Source: RBC038 sp041390625 (GTDB lineage Bacteria > Chloroflexota > Dehalococcoidia > UBA2979). Taken from it: a DNA stretch of 64,000 nt. The notes under the pieces are model-generated. The model made no database searches, was not told where the DNA came from, and worked only from the letters and a program-made list of their open reading frames with translations. The position numbers and the translations under genes are program-made. Position 1 is the first letter of the stretch. Each line of letters begins with the position of its first letter. Location: NCBI GenBank assembly GCA_041390625.1, contig JAWKPM010000006.1, forward strand, positions 124,001 through 188,000, read 5' to 3'. Shown here in pieces: positions 8,396-16,644 of the stretch.

Positions 8396-8848
8396 TCAGC
8401 GTGTCGAGGTGGGTGGAAGGGGCGGGTCGAAGGGCTCGCGGGGGACGTCCTGGCCCTCGTTGATCATGTGGTGGGCGAGGGGGCCGAGCCGCTGGAAGAC
8501 CTCGACGGTGACGGCGGGGTCGACCTCGCACGCCTCGAAGGCGGCGCGCATGTGGTGGAGCCACCGCCCGGCCTCGCGCGGACCGATCTCGAAGGGGAAG
8601 TGGCGGCGGCGGAGCATCGGGTGGCCTCGGGAGGTCGAGTAGCGCGGCGGGCCGCCGAGCCACTCCTCGAGGAAGGCCTTCTGCCGCTCGCGCCCCTCGG
8701 TCAGGTCCTCGGGGAAGAGCGGGCGCAGCAGCGGGTCGGCCTCCACGCCGTCGTAGAAGGTGTCGACGATGCGCTCGACGACCTCGCGGCCGCCGATGCG
8801 CTCGAAGGGGGTGCCACGAGGGCGACCGGGGAGATCCACGGGCATCAT
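8396..8848 (-). CDS. glbO: Group II truncated hemoglobin (GlbO-like)
   Basis: About 150 residues. Group II truncated-globin features: FERIGGREVVERIVDTFYDGV (start; B10 Tyr in DTFYDG), DPLLRPLFPE, WLGGPPRYSTSRGHPMLR, the proximal His in RRRHFPFEIG, and the G8 Trp in AGRWLHHM. Group II globins bind O2 and NO and support respiration or detoxification. The upstream small Cys protein ends in a TGA that overlaps this ATG (ATGATG at 8843-8848), so translation is coupled; a second ATG follows immediately. Confidence 0.9.
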   Translation of the reverse strand: MMPVDLPGRPRGTPFERIGGREVVERIVDTFYDGVEADPLLRPLFPEDLTEGRERQKAFLEEWLGGPPRYSTSRGHPMLRRRHFPFEIGPREAGRWLHHMRAAFEACEVDPAVTVEVFQRLGPLAHHMINEGQDVPREPFDPPLPPTSTR

Positions 8849-9066
8849 CCGTCGAGTATCGCCTGATCTGGCGCTTGCGGTGGAGGGTCGTTCGGCTCGT
8901 AGCCAACGCAGGCGAGCACGGGGATCGCCGGGTAGCGCCGGAAGCGCGGGTCGACGTCGGAGCGGCCGCAACGCCAGAACCTCGAGCCGCGGGCGGACTC
9001 GACGACCGAGGCCCAGCGGCACGACTCGCAGAGGCCGGCGGGGGTTGCGGGGCGCGCGCCGGTCAC
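8845..9066 (-). CDS. Small four-cysteine protein coupled to truncated hemoglobin
   Basis: 73 residues from a GTG. Cys spacing is CESC near residues 13-16, then FWRCGRSD at about 33 and VLACVGYE at about 53, which could form a small zinc or iron site. Its stop overlaps the hemoglobin start. I do not recognise a named family; short proteins of the pattern CxxC-x(~15)-C-x(~19)-C are common beside redox genes. The tail is Pro-rich (NDPPPQAPDQ). Confidence 0.65.
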   Translation of the reverse strand: MTGARPATPAGLCESCRWASVVESARGSRFWRCGRSDVDPRFRRYPAIPVLACVGYEPNDPPPQAPDQAILDG

Positions 9067-9131
9067 TGGGGGCCGCGCGCTACCATCGACGCGGTCCCGA
9101 CCGTGTGGCGACCGAGGTGAGGAGCTCTTCG

Positions 9132-9362
9132 ATGCGTGCCACCCTGCGAGCGGTGATGCCGTACGACCTCCACGGGGTGCGTCACTATCAGCTGGTGTTC
9201 GTGCCCGACGCCTCGGAGCAGCCGCAGCAGGCGCGGCTCTCGCACGACATGGTGTACGCCGACCCTCGGCCGGGGGATGCGATCGAGGTGCACGCGATCC
9301 TCGGGATCGTCGATCGGGTCACGCGCGTCGAGGACGGGGACGGCCCGGGCGCCTCGGGCTAG
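9132..9362 (+). CDS. Small hypothetical protein (76 aa)
   Basis: 76 residues beginning MRATLRAVMPYDLHGVRHYQ, with ATG preceded by a GAGGAG-type ribosome site; TACCAT at 9081-9086 may be its -10. It is soluble, with alternating hydrophobics (EVHAILGIVDRVTRVED) suggesting a small beta-rich fold. No family recognised. Its TAG stop shares the tetranucleotide CTAG with the stop of the convergent GAF gene. Confidence 0.6.
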   Translation: MRATLRAVMPYDLHGVRHYQLVFVPDASEQPQQARLSHDMVYADPRPGDAIEVHAILGIVDRVTRVEDGDGPGASG

Positions 9363-9889
9363 TACCAATCGTGCTCGATGACCTTCGAGGCGTGTGACGC
9401 GAGCGTCGTCAGCACCTGCTCATCCGCCTCGTCGAACTGCTTGCCGTCGCGTCGATCGGTGACGTAGAGCGAGCCTCGGACTTCGCCGCCGGCCCAGATC
9501 GCCACGCCCAGCAGTCGCTTCATCGAGGGGTGGTTCGGCGGGAAGCCGAACGCGCTTCGATGCTCCGACACGTCATCGAGCAGGATCGGCCGGCCGTCGT
9601 AGCGGAGCGAGCCGAGCGGGCCGTGGCCCTGCGGCGGCGTCTTGAGAGCGCGCAGGGCACGGTCGTCCATGCCGGAGACCATGAAGCCGATCGTGCGGTC
9701 GTTGGTGTCGGTGACGGCGAGCGCGCCGTAGGTCGCGCCGGTCAGGGCGCGCGCCAGATCGATGACGACCTGCAGCGCCTCGTCGGGGCGGTGGCGCGGC
9801 GGCAGGCGACGGAGCGCGCGATCGAGCGCGCGCAGGGTCTTCGCCTCGGGGTCGCGGCGGGTGAGGCTGAGCGGCAGCGAGGGGGTCAT
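9359..9889 (-). CDS. Stand-alone GAF-domain protein
   Basis: 176 residues, essentially one GAF domain. The wording SAFGFPPNHPSMKRLLGVAI and GSLYVTDRRDGKQFDEADE is typical of the GAF domains of DevS/DosS-type sensor kinases, but no kinase or cyclase domain follows. It probably binds a small ligand or heme and acts through protein contacts. It begins 2 bases after the stop of the thiamine-type ATPase, so it appears to be the last gene of that operon. Confidence 0.85.
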   Translation of the reverse strand: MTPSLPLSLTRRDPEAKTLRALDRALRRLPPRHRPDEALQVVIDLARALTGATYGALAVTDTNDRTIGFMVSGMDDRALRALKTPPQGHGPLGSLRYDGRPILLDDVSEHRSAFGFPPNHPSMKRLLGVAIWAGGEVRGSLYVTDRRDGKQFDEADEQVLTTLASHASKVIEHDWY

Positions 9890-9891
9890 GG

Positions 9892-11154
9892 CTAGCTCGA
9901 TCGCCGCTCGGCGGCCGGCTCGACGGCCTCGGGCAGGGGTTCGGCCTCGATGTCCTCGTCTGCGCGGATGCGGGCGCGCTCGATCGGCACGACCTCGGCG
10001 GGCGGCGCCGGTTCCGGGAAGGCGGGCCGCAGGACGTCCTGTCGGTCGACCTCGAAGGCGAGCTGTGGGGCGGGCGCGCGCTTCGGCCTCGCGACTGCGG
10101 TGTGCGTGAAGAAACGGAGCGTGCCGGGCTGAGCGGCGAGGTCGACGCGCGTGCCGGGCGGTGGCGCCTCGTTGTCCCACTCCCAGCGCGCGGCGACGGT
10201 GCGACGGTCGGCGAGCGACACCTCGAGGCGTGCGACCGGCCCGTCGGGGCGGCTGCTCGCGACCACGCCGACGACGCCGGTGCCGAGGCCGTGACCGGCC
10301 GGGACCGCGAGCAGCGCGGCCGGGTGGCCGAGGACGGTGACGCGGTCGCCGTCGCTCCCCTGGTTGCCCGCGCCCATGCGGACCGCGCCGACGCCATCCT
10401 CGGCGACGCAGCCATCCTCGAGCGTGCCCTCGAGCAGGGTTGCGTAGCCGACCATGCGCGCGACGGAGGCGGTGGCGGGGCGCGCCAGTACCTCGGAGAT
10501 GGGTCCGGCCTGCAGGACGCGGCCCCGCTCCATCACGATCAGGTCATCGGCGATCGCGACGGCGTCGCGGAGGTCGTGGGAGACGATGACCGCCGTCATG
10601 CGGAGGCGATGGAGCAACTCGCGCAGCTGAAGGCGGAGCTCCTCCTTGCGCGCCTCGTCGAGGGCGCCGAGGGGCTCGTCGAGCATCAGCACGCCCGGCC
10701 TCGGGGCCAACGCGCGGGCGAGGGCGACGCGCTGCTGTTCACCGCCGGAGAGCTCGTGGACTTTGCGATGTCCCTTGTCGACGAGGCCGACGAGGCGCAG
10801 CAGCTCGGCGCGCCTGAGCTCGCGGTCCTCGCGGGACCATCCGAGCATGCGCAGGCCGAAGTCGATGTTGCCCGCGACATCGAGGTGCGGGAAGAGCGCG
10901 AGCTCCTGGAACATCAGCCCGACGCCTCGAGTGTGGGGGGGCTGGTGCACGATGGACGCGCCACCGAGCTGCACATCGCCGTGGTCGACGTGGTCGAGGC
11001 CGGCGATGAGCCGGAGCACGGTGGTCTTGCCGCAGCCGGACGGGCCGAGGATGGCGGCGATGCGCCCGTCCTCGACGGCGAAGCTCACGTCCTCGAGCGC
11101 GACGACTTCGTCGTCGTAGCGCCTCTGGAGGTGCTGGACGCTCAGCGTCGCCAC
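9892..11154 (-). CDS. thiQ: Thiamine-type ABC transporter ATPase (ThiQ-like)
   Basis: 420 residues. Walker A GPSGCGKTT (37-45), signature LSGGEQQR (135-142), Walker B VLMLDEPLGALD (155-166) and the H-loop VSHDLRDAV. Residues beyond about 230 form a TOBE-like regulatory domain, ending in an acidic, Pro-rich tail. GTG start at 11154 chosen because GGAG lies 6 bases upstream; a longer frame to 11202 overlaps the permease end. Classical ThiQ is about 230 residues, so this one has the longer layout of spermidine/iron importers; the substrate comes from the operon's TPP riboswitch. Confidence 0.88.
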   Translation of the reverse strand: MATLSVQHLQRRYDDEVVALEDVSFAVEDGRIAAILGPSGCGKTTVLRLIAGLDHVDHGDVQLGGASIVHQPPHTRGVGLMFQELALFPHLDVAGNIDFGLRMLGWSREDRELRRAELLRLVGLVDKGHRKVHELSGGEQQRVALARALAPRPGVLMLDEPLGALDEARKEELRLQLRELLHRLRMTAVIVSHDLRDAVAIADDLIVMERGRVLQAGPISEVLARPATASVARMVGYATLLEGTLEDGCVAEDGVGAVRMGAGNQGSDGDRVTVLGHPAALLAVPAGHGLGTGVVGVVASSRPDGPVARLEVSLADRRTVAARWEWDNEAPPPGTRVDLAAQPGTLRFFTHTAVARPKRAPAPQLAFEVDRQDVLRPAFPEPAPPAEVVPIERARIRADEDIEAEPLPEAVEPAAERRSS

Positions 11155-11191
11155 GGTCGCTCCTCTCGGGGGAGAGTGGTCTGACCTGCCA

Positions 11192-12868
11192 TCAGAACTC
11201 ACCGAGCTCCTGGTACCGGAATCGCTCGATGAGGAGGAACCCCGCCGCCGTCACCAACAGCAGGATAACCGCCATCGCCAGTGCCTGCCCAAGGTTTGCC
11301 TGACCAGGCCGGCCCAGCGCCTGAAAGATGGCCACGGGCATGGTCGCGTACTGCGGCCGTTGGAGCAGCAGGGTCGCTCCGAACTCGCCGAGGGAGACGG
11401 CGAAGGAGAAGACCGCGCCCACCAGGAGGGCTCGGGCGGCGATCGGGACCTCGACGAACCGCCAGACGCGGACGGGCGATGCGCCGAGGAGGGCCGCGGC
11501 CTCGGGCAGTCGCGGATCGCGCGAACGGAAGACCGCGAGGACGGAGCGGAGCACGAAGGGGTAGGCGATTAGCGCGTGCGCCGCGAGCAGCAGCCACGGC
11601 GAGCCTCGGAGGTCGTACCAGCCTCGGTTGAAGGTCACGAGGTAGCCGAAGCCGAGCACGACGGCGGGGACGGCGAGCGGCAGCATCAACAGGCCGTCGA
11701 GGACGGAGGCCCAGCGGCCGGTGGTCCGGGCGATGGCGGCGGCGGCCGCGAGCCCAACGACGCTCGCGAGGAGCGTCGCGCCGATGGCGAAGGTGAGGCT
11801 CCAGCGGATGGCCGAGAGCGGCTCGATGTAGGAGACGCGGCCGGTGTCCTCGAAGAGGCGCCCGAAGTTGTCGAGGCCGAAGCCGCCGCCGACCGTGAGC
11901 GCGCCGTGCACGAGCGCGAGGATCGGCGCGCCGATCAGCAGCGCGAGGGCGGCGAGCACGCCGGCGACGAGGATGCGCTCGCCCCTCGAGGTCTCGCGCC
12001 AGGGCCGCGCGCGATCGGAGCGGGGTCGGAGTGGGACGGTCATGCGTCGCTGGAGGGCGGCGTAGAGCACGAGCGCTCCGAGGGTGGCGCCCATCTGCAC
12101 GAAGGAGAGCACGGCGGCCTCGGGAAGCTGCAGCAGGCGCGTCGCGAGGCGGTAGATCGTGACCTCGAGGGTGTCGAGCCCCGGCCCTCCGAGGATGAGG
12201 ACGACGCCAAACGAGGTGAAGGTGAATGTGAAGACGAGCGCGGCCGAGGACGCGATGGCAGGGAGCAGTGCCGGGAACGTCACGCGTCGGAACGCACCAA
12301 AGCGCGTCGCACCGAGGAGCCTCGCCGCCTCCTCGGCGCGTGGGTCGAGGTTGGCCCAGACGCCGGAGACGATGCGGAGCACGATCGAGACGTTGTAGAA
12401 GACGTGCGCCGCCAGGATCATCCCGAGCGTGCCCGTCGCCTGAATCGGCCCGAGCCCGATGAGGCCCAGCGCGTCGTTCAGCCAACCGCCGGAGCCGACG
12501 AGGCGCTGGAAGGCCAGCGCCACGACGATCGTCGGCAGCACGAAGGGGAGCGTCGCCACGGCTCGGAGGACGGTGCGGCCGGGGAATCGGACGTTCGCGA
12601 AGACGTAAGCGGCGGGGATGCCGATCGCCAGTGTCAGCGCCGTCGAGGCGAGCGCCTGACCCGTCGTGAAGGCGAGGCGCTTCCACGTGTAGCCGTCGGT
12701 CGCGACGGCGCGCACTACCTCGAGGGTGGGCGAGGCGCCCGTCCCGGAATCGATCACGAACGCGCGCCAGAGCATCGCGCCGAGCGGCCACAGCAGGAAC
12801 GGGCCGATCAGCAGCAGCGGGACGATGCCCCACCACACGCGCGCCGGGACGAGCGCGATTCGATTCAC
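11192..12868 (-). CDS. thiP: Thiamine-type ABC permease, two fused halves (ThiP-like)
   Basis: 558 residues with two copies of the binding-protein-dependent permease unit in one chain, as in ThiP. The first EAA-like loop reads EEAARLLGATRFGAFRRVTF and the second PEAAALLGASPVRVWRFVEV, each facing the ATPase; about twelve membrane segments are visible. GTG at 12868 overlaps the stop of the binding-protein gene (GTGA), indicating coupled translation. It forms the channel for the ThiB-like protein upstream. Confidence 0.9.
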   Translation of the reverse strand: MNRIALVPARVWWGIVPLLLIGPFLLWPLGAMLWRAFVIDSGTGASPTLEVVRAVATDGYTWKRLAFTTGQALASTALTLAIGIPAAYVFANVRFPGRTVLRAVATLPFVLPTIVVALAFQRLVGSGGWLNDALGLIGLGPIQATGTLGMILAAHVFYNVSIVLRIVSGVWANLDPRAEEAARLLGATRFGAFRRVTFPALLPAIASSAALVFTFTFTSFGVVLILGGPGLDTLEVTIYRLATRLLQLPEAAVLSFVQMGATLGALVLYAALQRRMTVPLRPRSDRARPWRETSRGERILVAGVLAALALLIGAPILALVHGALTVGGGFGLDNFGRLFEDTGRVSYIEPLSAIRWSLTFAIGATLLASVVGLAAAAAIARTTGRWASVLDGLLMLPLAVPAVVLGFGYLVTFNRGWYDLRGSPWLLLAAHALIAYPFVLRSVLAVFRSRDPRLPEAAALLGASPVRVWRFVEVPIAARALLVGAVFSFAVSLGEFGATLLLQRPQYATMPVAIFQALGRPGQANLGQALAMAVILLLVTAAGFLLIERFRYQELGEF

Positions 12869-13974
12869 CGCCGCATGGTCTCCGTCCACTCGCTGACCCA
12901 GCGGTCGATGTCGTCCTGCGTCGCCTCGATGGCGGCGGGCTCGACCTCGAGCTCGGCCCAGCGCCACCACTCGGGTGGGGTCGTGCCGGGCAGGGCGGGG
13001 TAGACGAACATCGTTTCCGGGATCTGGGTCTGGAACTCCTCGGTGAGCATGAAGTCGATGAAGGCGCGGGCGAGCTCGGGCTCGTTCGCGCCGGCGAGCA
13101 CGCCTGCGACCTCGACCTGACGGAAGAGCGGGCCGGGCACGACGTTCGCAGTAGGCGGCTCCTCGAGCTCGCCGAAGAAGACCTCGGCGGCCGGGCTCGT
13201 CGTGTAGGAGACCACGAGGGGACGGTCGCCACCGGCGAGGCTGAACTGCGTGTAGTAGGCGTCCGTCCAGCCGTCGCTGACCAGCACGTCGTTCGCACGG
13301 AGGTCGGCCCAGAAGTCGCGCCAAGTGTAGTCGCCGTCCTCGCCGAAGTAGGCGACGGTCGAGGCGAGGAACTGGAGGCCGGGCGACGAGGTCGACGGGT
13401 CCTCGACGACGAGGGTGCCGTTGTAGGCCTCGGTCGTCAGGTCCTCGAACGTGGCCGGCGGCTCGAGGCCGGCGCCGAGGTCGAGGTTCAGGTCGACGAA
13501 GCCGTAGTCGATCGGCGTCACGAGGTCAGAGTCGCCGATCGCGGTCAGGGCGTCGGGCACGAGGGCGTCGCGGCCGGCGGCCGCGTAGGCCTCGAAGACG
13601 CCCGCCTCGACGGCGCGTTCGTAGGTGAGGTTGTCGGCGCCGAAGAGCAGATCGCCCTCGGGGTTGCCGGCGTTGAGGATGGCGCGGTTCACGACCTCGT
13701 TGGCGTCGCCGCCCTTGAGGATGGTGACGGTGGCGTTGTTCTGCGCCTCGAACGCGGCGATCACGTCGTCGCGGGCGTCGAACGAGTCGTGGGTGAGCAG
13801 CACCAGTTCTCTCGTCTCGCCTGCCTGGGAGGGCGTGCTGGTCGCCGTCTCGGTCGCCTCGCCCGTGGGCGCCCCGCTGGTCGGGGTGGCCGTCGTCTCG
13901 TCGCCGCCGTCGTCGCTGCACGCGACGAGCATCGAAGCGACGATGACGGCCATCAGGAAGCTCAACACTCGCAT
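12865..13974 (-). CDS. thiB: Thiamine-type ABC substrate-binding lipoprotein (ThiB-like)
   Basis: 369 residues. Signal sequence ends in LVAC with Cys19 as lipid anchor, then a Thr/Ser-rich linker. LVLLTHDSFDARDDVIAAFE and GDLLFGADNLTYERAVEAG match the ThiB landmarks YTYDSF and GLDNN. GGAGGAG lies 5 bases before the ATG. It leads the operon and sits about 115 bases downstream of a TPP riboswitch, so thiamine or a phosphate or pyrimidine derivative is the expected cargo. Confidence 0.9.
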   Translation of the reverse strand: MRVLSFLMAVIVASMLVACSDDGGDETTATPTSGAPTGEATETATSTPSQAGETRELVLLTHDSFDARDDVIAAFEAQNNATVTILKGGDANEVVNRAILNAGNPEGDLLFGADNLTYERAVEAGVFEAYAAAGRDALVPDALTAIGDSDLVTPIDYGFVDLNLDLGAGLEPPATFEDLTTEAYNGTLVVEDPSTSSPGLQFLASTVAYFGEDGDYTWRDFWADLRANDVLVSDGWTDAYYTQFSLAGGDRPLVVSYTTSPAAEVFFGELEEPPTANVVPGPLFRQVEVAGVLAGANEPELARAFIDFMLTEEFQTQIPETMFVYPALPGTTPPEWWRWAELEVEPAAIEATQDDIDRWVSEWTETMRR

Positions 13975-14087
13975 CGGAACTCCTCCCGGTGCGAGACCGC
14001 CGCCTGATGGGACCGAGTTCGGATGCCCGGAAACCGAGGGGAGTGGCGCGCGTGCTGCGAGTCGCGCCGGGCGGTTGCCGGGGTCCG

Positions 14088-14173
14088 AGCCGCTTCCCTA
14101 CGCACGTACGAACGTGATCAGGTTCCAGGGGTCGACGGTCGATGCCGTCTCTCAGCCCGAGGGCTCCCCCAGC
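14088..14173 (-). promoter_or_regulatory. TPP (thiamine pyrophosphate) riboswitch
   Basis: On the minus strand: GGGGGAGCC, GGCTGAGAG, ACCCCTGGAACCTGATC and GCGTAGGGAAGCGG occur in the canonical THI-box order and spacing. It should switch off the thiamine uptake operon when TPP is bound. The rest of 13975-14281 shows nothing else that I recognise. Confidence 0.95.
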
Positions 14174-14281
14174 GGTCTCTTCGCCAGATTCGAGGGCGAG
14201 CGTACTGCAACGAGGCCGCCAGTCAAGTTTGGCGGCCTCGTGAGCGCGTGGGGTCGGTGAGGCGGGCGGCCTCGGGTCGGG

Positions 14282-15835
14282 CTAGTCGAGCTTGCGGAGG
14301 CTCGGAGCGAAGACGAGGGCGCCGAGAGCGATCACGATCATCGCGACCGAGGTGGCACCGAGGGCGATCTGGGCGCCGACGACCGCGGCCAGCAGACCGA
14401 CGAAGAACGTCCCGAACGACGTCAGGCTGAACTGCAGCATGTAGACCGCCATCACTCGGCCTCGATAGTCGTCCTCGACGTAGGTCTGGACGAGGACGTT
14501 GCTGAACGACTGGCGGCCGGCCTGTCCGATGCCCATGAAGACCATGATCGGCATCGTGACCCAGAACCAGGTCGAGGCCGAGAAGGCGAGCAACCCGACG
14601 CCCTGCGCCGCAGAGGACAGCAGGAAGAGCAGGCCTCTGCGCTTCGGCGGGAGCGACGCGATGATCAGTGCGCCGAACAGCGAGCCGGCGCCGGTGGCGC
14701 TCAGCAGCAGACCCAGCTTCGAGGGGCCCTCGTTCAGGACGTCGGCGACGAAGCCCGGCAGCAGGAAGATGTACGGCATCGCCATCACGATGAGGAGGAC
14801 GTTGACGCCGAGGATCGTGCGCAACGTGCTGTCGTGCGCGATGTAGCGCACGCCATCGATCATCTGGGAGAGGCCGCCACCACCTCGAGACCTGCGGCGC
14901 GCGGCGGCTGCCGCCACGTCCGCTTCGCTGACCTTCGGGACGGGGAGCAGGAAGACCGAGGCGAAGAGGTAGAGCCCGGTCATCATGAAGTAGATCCAGT
15001 GCGGACCGAACGCGGCGAGCAGGAAGCCGCCGGCGGCCGGCGCCAGCAGGCGCATCGAGTTCATGCCCGCCGAGTTGAGCGCCACGGCGTTCATCAGGCG
15101 CTTGAGGCCTACGACCTCGGGAATCATCGATTGCCGCGCCGGCATCATGAGCGCCTGGATGGTGCCCTGGACGAGGCTGGCGATGAAGAGGTGCGTGAAC
15201 GTCAGCATGTCGAAGTAGAGGAGCAGTGCCACGGCCAGCGCGTTGATCGCGTTGAGCAGCTGGCCGGCCTGGACGACGTACTTCTTCTGCTTCGCCCAGT
15301 CGGCGAGCACACCGCCGACGAGCGAGAGCGAGAGGCCGGGGATCGCGTTCGCGAGCGAGATCGTGCCAAGGGCGGCGTAGGAGCCCGTCAGCAGGAACAC
15401 GAGGTAGCCCCGGACGAGCATCTGCATGTTCATCGAGGCCATCTGGCCGAGCATCGCGACGAAGAACCATCGGAAGCCGGAGACGGCGAAGGCGTCGAAG
15501 GTGCGCGTTCGGCCGCTGCCACCGCCGTCGACGGGGCCCTGCGGCCTCGCGACCGCTACGGCGCCGTTCGAGGGCGCGTGGCCGTTGGTGTCGGCGTGGC
15601 CGTTCGACGTGGCGGGGGGTGCTGCGACCTCGGTGGTCGCGTCGGGCACGAGCGCGCGGGGCTGCAGGCCGTAGACCTGGGCCGCGAGGTTGTACTGGTA
15701 GGCGCGCGAGGCGGCCGGGACGGCCTCCGGGTCAGATTCGAGCGCGACGACCTCGTGGTCGTATACCCGCGCGGCGAGGTTGTAAGACTCGTCGTCGGGA
15801 CTGCCCGCTGGAACGTCGCGTTCGATCGTCGTCAT
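14282..15835 (-). CDS. EntS-like MFS exporter with a repeat-bearing N-terminal extension
   Basis: 517 residues. From about residue 115 on there are 12 membrane segments of the MFS_3/EntS type (GGVLADWAKQKK, LVQGTIQALMMPARQSMIP, YVEDDYRGRVMAVYML). The first about 110 residues are hydrophilic and unusual: YNLAARVYDHEVVALESD (about 18-35) is echoed by YNLAAQVYGLQ (about 48-58), then an Asn-Gly-His-rich linker. The N-terminus may be a docking or regulatory module. An interrupted palindrome sits 24-41 bases upstream. Substrate unknown. Confidence 0.85.
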   Translation of the reverse strand: MTTIERDVPAGSPDDESYNLAARVYDHEVVALESDPEAVPAASRAYQYNLAAQVYGLQPRALVPDATTEVAAPPATSNGHADTNGHAPSNGAVAVARPQGPVDGGGSGRTRTFDAFAVSGFRWFFVAMLGQMASMNMQMLVRGYLVFLLTGSYAALGTISLANAIPGLSLSLVGGVLADWAKQKKYVVQAGQLLNAINALAVALLLYFDMLTFTHLFIASLVQGTIQALMMPARQSMIPEVVGLKRLMNAVALNSAGMNSMRLLAPAAGGFLLAAFGPHWIYFMMTGLYLFASVFLLPVPKVSEADVAAAAARRRSRGGGGLSQMIDGVRYIAHDSTLRTILGVNVLLIVMAMPYIFLLPGFVADVLNEGPSKLGLLLSATGAGSLFGALIIASLPPKRRGLLFLLSSAAQGVGLLAFSASTWFWVTMPIMVFMGIGQAGRQSFSNVLVQTYVEDDYRGRVMAVYMLQFSLTSFGTFFVGLLAAVVGAQIALGATSVAMIVIALGALVFAPSLRKLD

Positions 15836-15858
15836 GGGATGCCTTTGATGTGACGGAC

Positions 15859-15876
15859 GTCAGGGAAAACGCTGAC
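15859..15876. promoter_or_regulatory. Interrupted palindrome GTCAG-N8-CTGAC, copy 1
   Basis: GTCAGGGAAAACGCTGAC lies 24 bases upstream of the MFS start. Arms extend to ACGTCAG/CTGACGT here. A near-identical copy, with the same 8-base spacer apart from one base, is at 50791-50808 ahead of another minus-strand gene. It is probably a regulator's operator, or less likely a leader hairpin. Confidence 0.55.
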
Positions 15877-15980
15877 GTTCACGGCAAGGTCAGTGGATCC
15901 ACCCTAGACCTGCCCTTTCGAATCTGGCAACCCGCGAACGCCCGCCTCGATGCCGTACGTAGTCTCGATGCCGGGCGTCG

Positions 15981-16598
15981 CTAGCGGAGCATGTCCTCGA
16001 TGTGACGTGCGCCGAAGAGGGACCAGCCGCCACGCGTCGTCGGCAGGGCATCGATCTCGGGGTGGAGGCCGCCGTGCTCGTGCATGCGGAGGGCCTTCTG
16101 GATCGCCCACGTGGAGAGGCTCTGGACGCGCTCCATGTTGGCCATCTCATCCTGGGAGAAGAAGCCGGCGCCCATCACCTCGTCGCCGTCGAAGGTCGGC
16201 TCCGCGAACCCGGTCTCTTCGAGGCGGAAGACGAGGTAGATGTTCGTGCTGGGGCCGCCGATGGAGCCGCCGATGGAGTGGCGGAAGCCGACGACATCGC
16301 GCACCTTCGCCTCGATGCCTGCTTCCTCCATCACCTCGCGTTCGACGGCGGTGAGGATCTCCTCGTCGTACTCGACGTAACCGCCGGGGAGCTGCCACGC
16401 GCCTCGGTTGGGGTTCCAGCCGCGCTGCACGAGGAGGGCGCGGCCGTCGCGGACAACGACGCCAGCGGCGCCGATCGAGAAGTTGCCGTAGTCGATGAAG
16501 CCGCAGGACTCGTCCGGGCAGGCGGCGCGGTCGCGACCGCCGTCGAACTTCGAGCCGAGCTTGCTGCCACAGCGCGGGCAAAAGTTGGGAGCTGCCAT
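15981..16598 (-). CDS. NUDIX hydrolase with N-terminal zinc ribbon
   Basis: 205 residues. An N-terminal zinc ribbon (FCPRCG at 6-11, then CPDESCG) precedes a NUDIX domain; the box GGYVEYDEEILTAVEREVME then EAGI fits Gx5Ex7REUxEExGU with all acidic residues. Such two-part proteins hydrolyse nucleoside diphosphate derivatives, NADH pyrophosphatases among them. ATG at 16598 has GGAGG 7 bases upstream. A longer open frame upstream is rejected because it overlaps the divergent gene. Confidence 0.88.
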   Translation of the reverse strand: MAAPNFCPRCGSKLGSKFDGGRDRAACPDESCGFIDYGNFSIGAAGVVVRDGRALLVQRGWNPNRGAWQLPGGYVEYDEEILTAVEREVMEEAGIEAKVRDVVGFRHSIGGSIGGPSTNIYLVFRLEETGFAEPTFDGDEVMGAGFFSQDEMANMERVQSLSTWAIQKALRMHEHGGLHPEIDALPTTRGGWSLFGARHIEDMLR

Positions 16599-16644
16599 CA
16601 GATCGCCTCCATCTCGGGTACGCGTCAGGCGGTACATTAACCCC

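Noticed and set aside
11576..13003. Long plus-strand open frame of 475 codons opposite the thiamine permease
   Set aside because: It is the low-stop antisense frame of a GC-rich gene, with Glu/Arg/Ala/His-rich low-complexity translation and no domain; the minus strand encodes a clear ABC permease.
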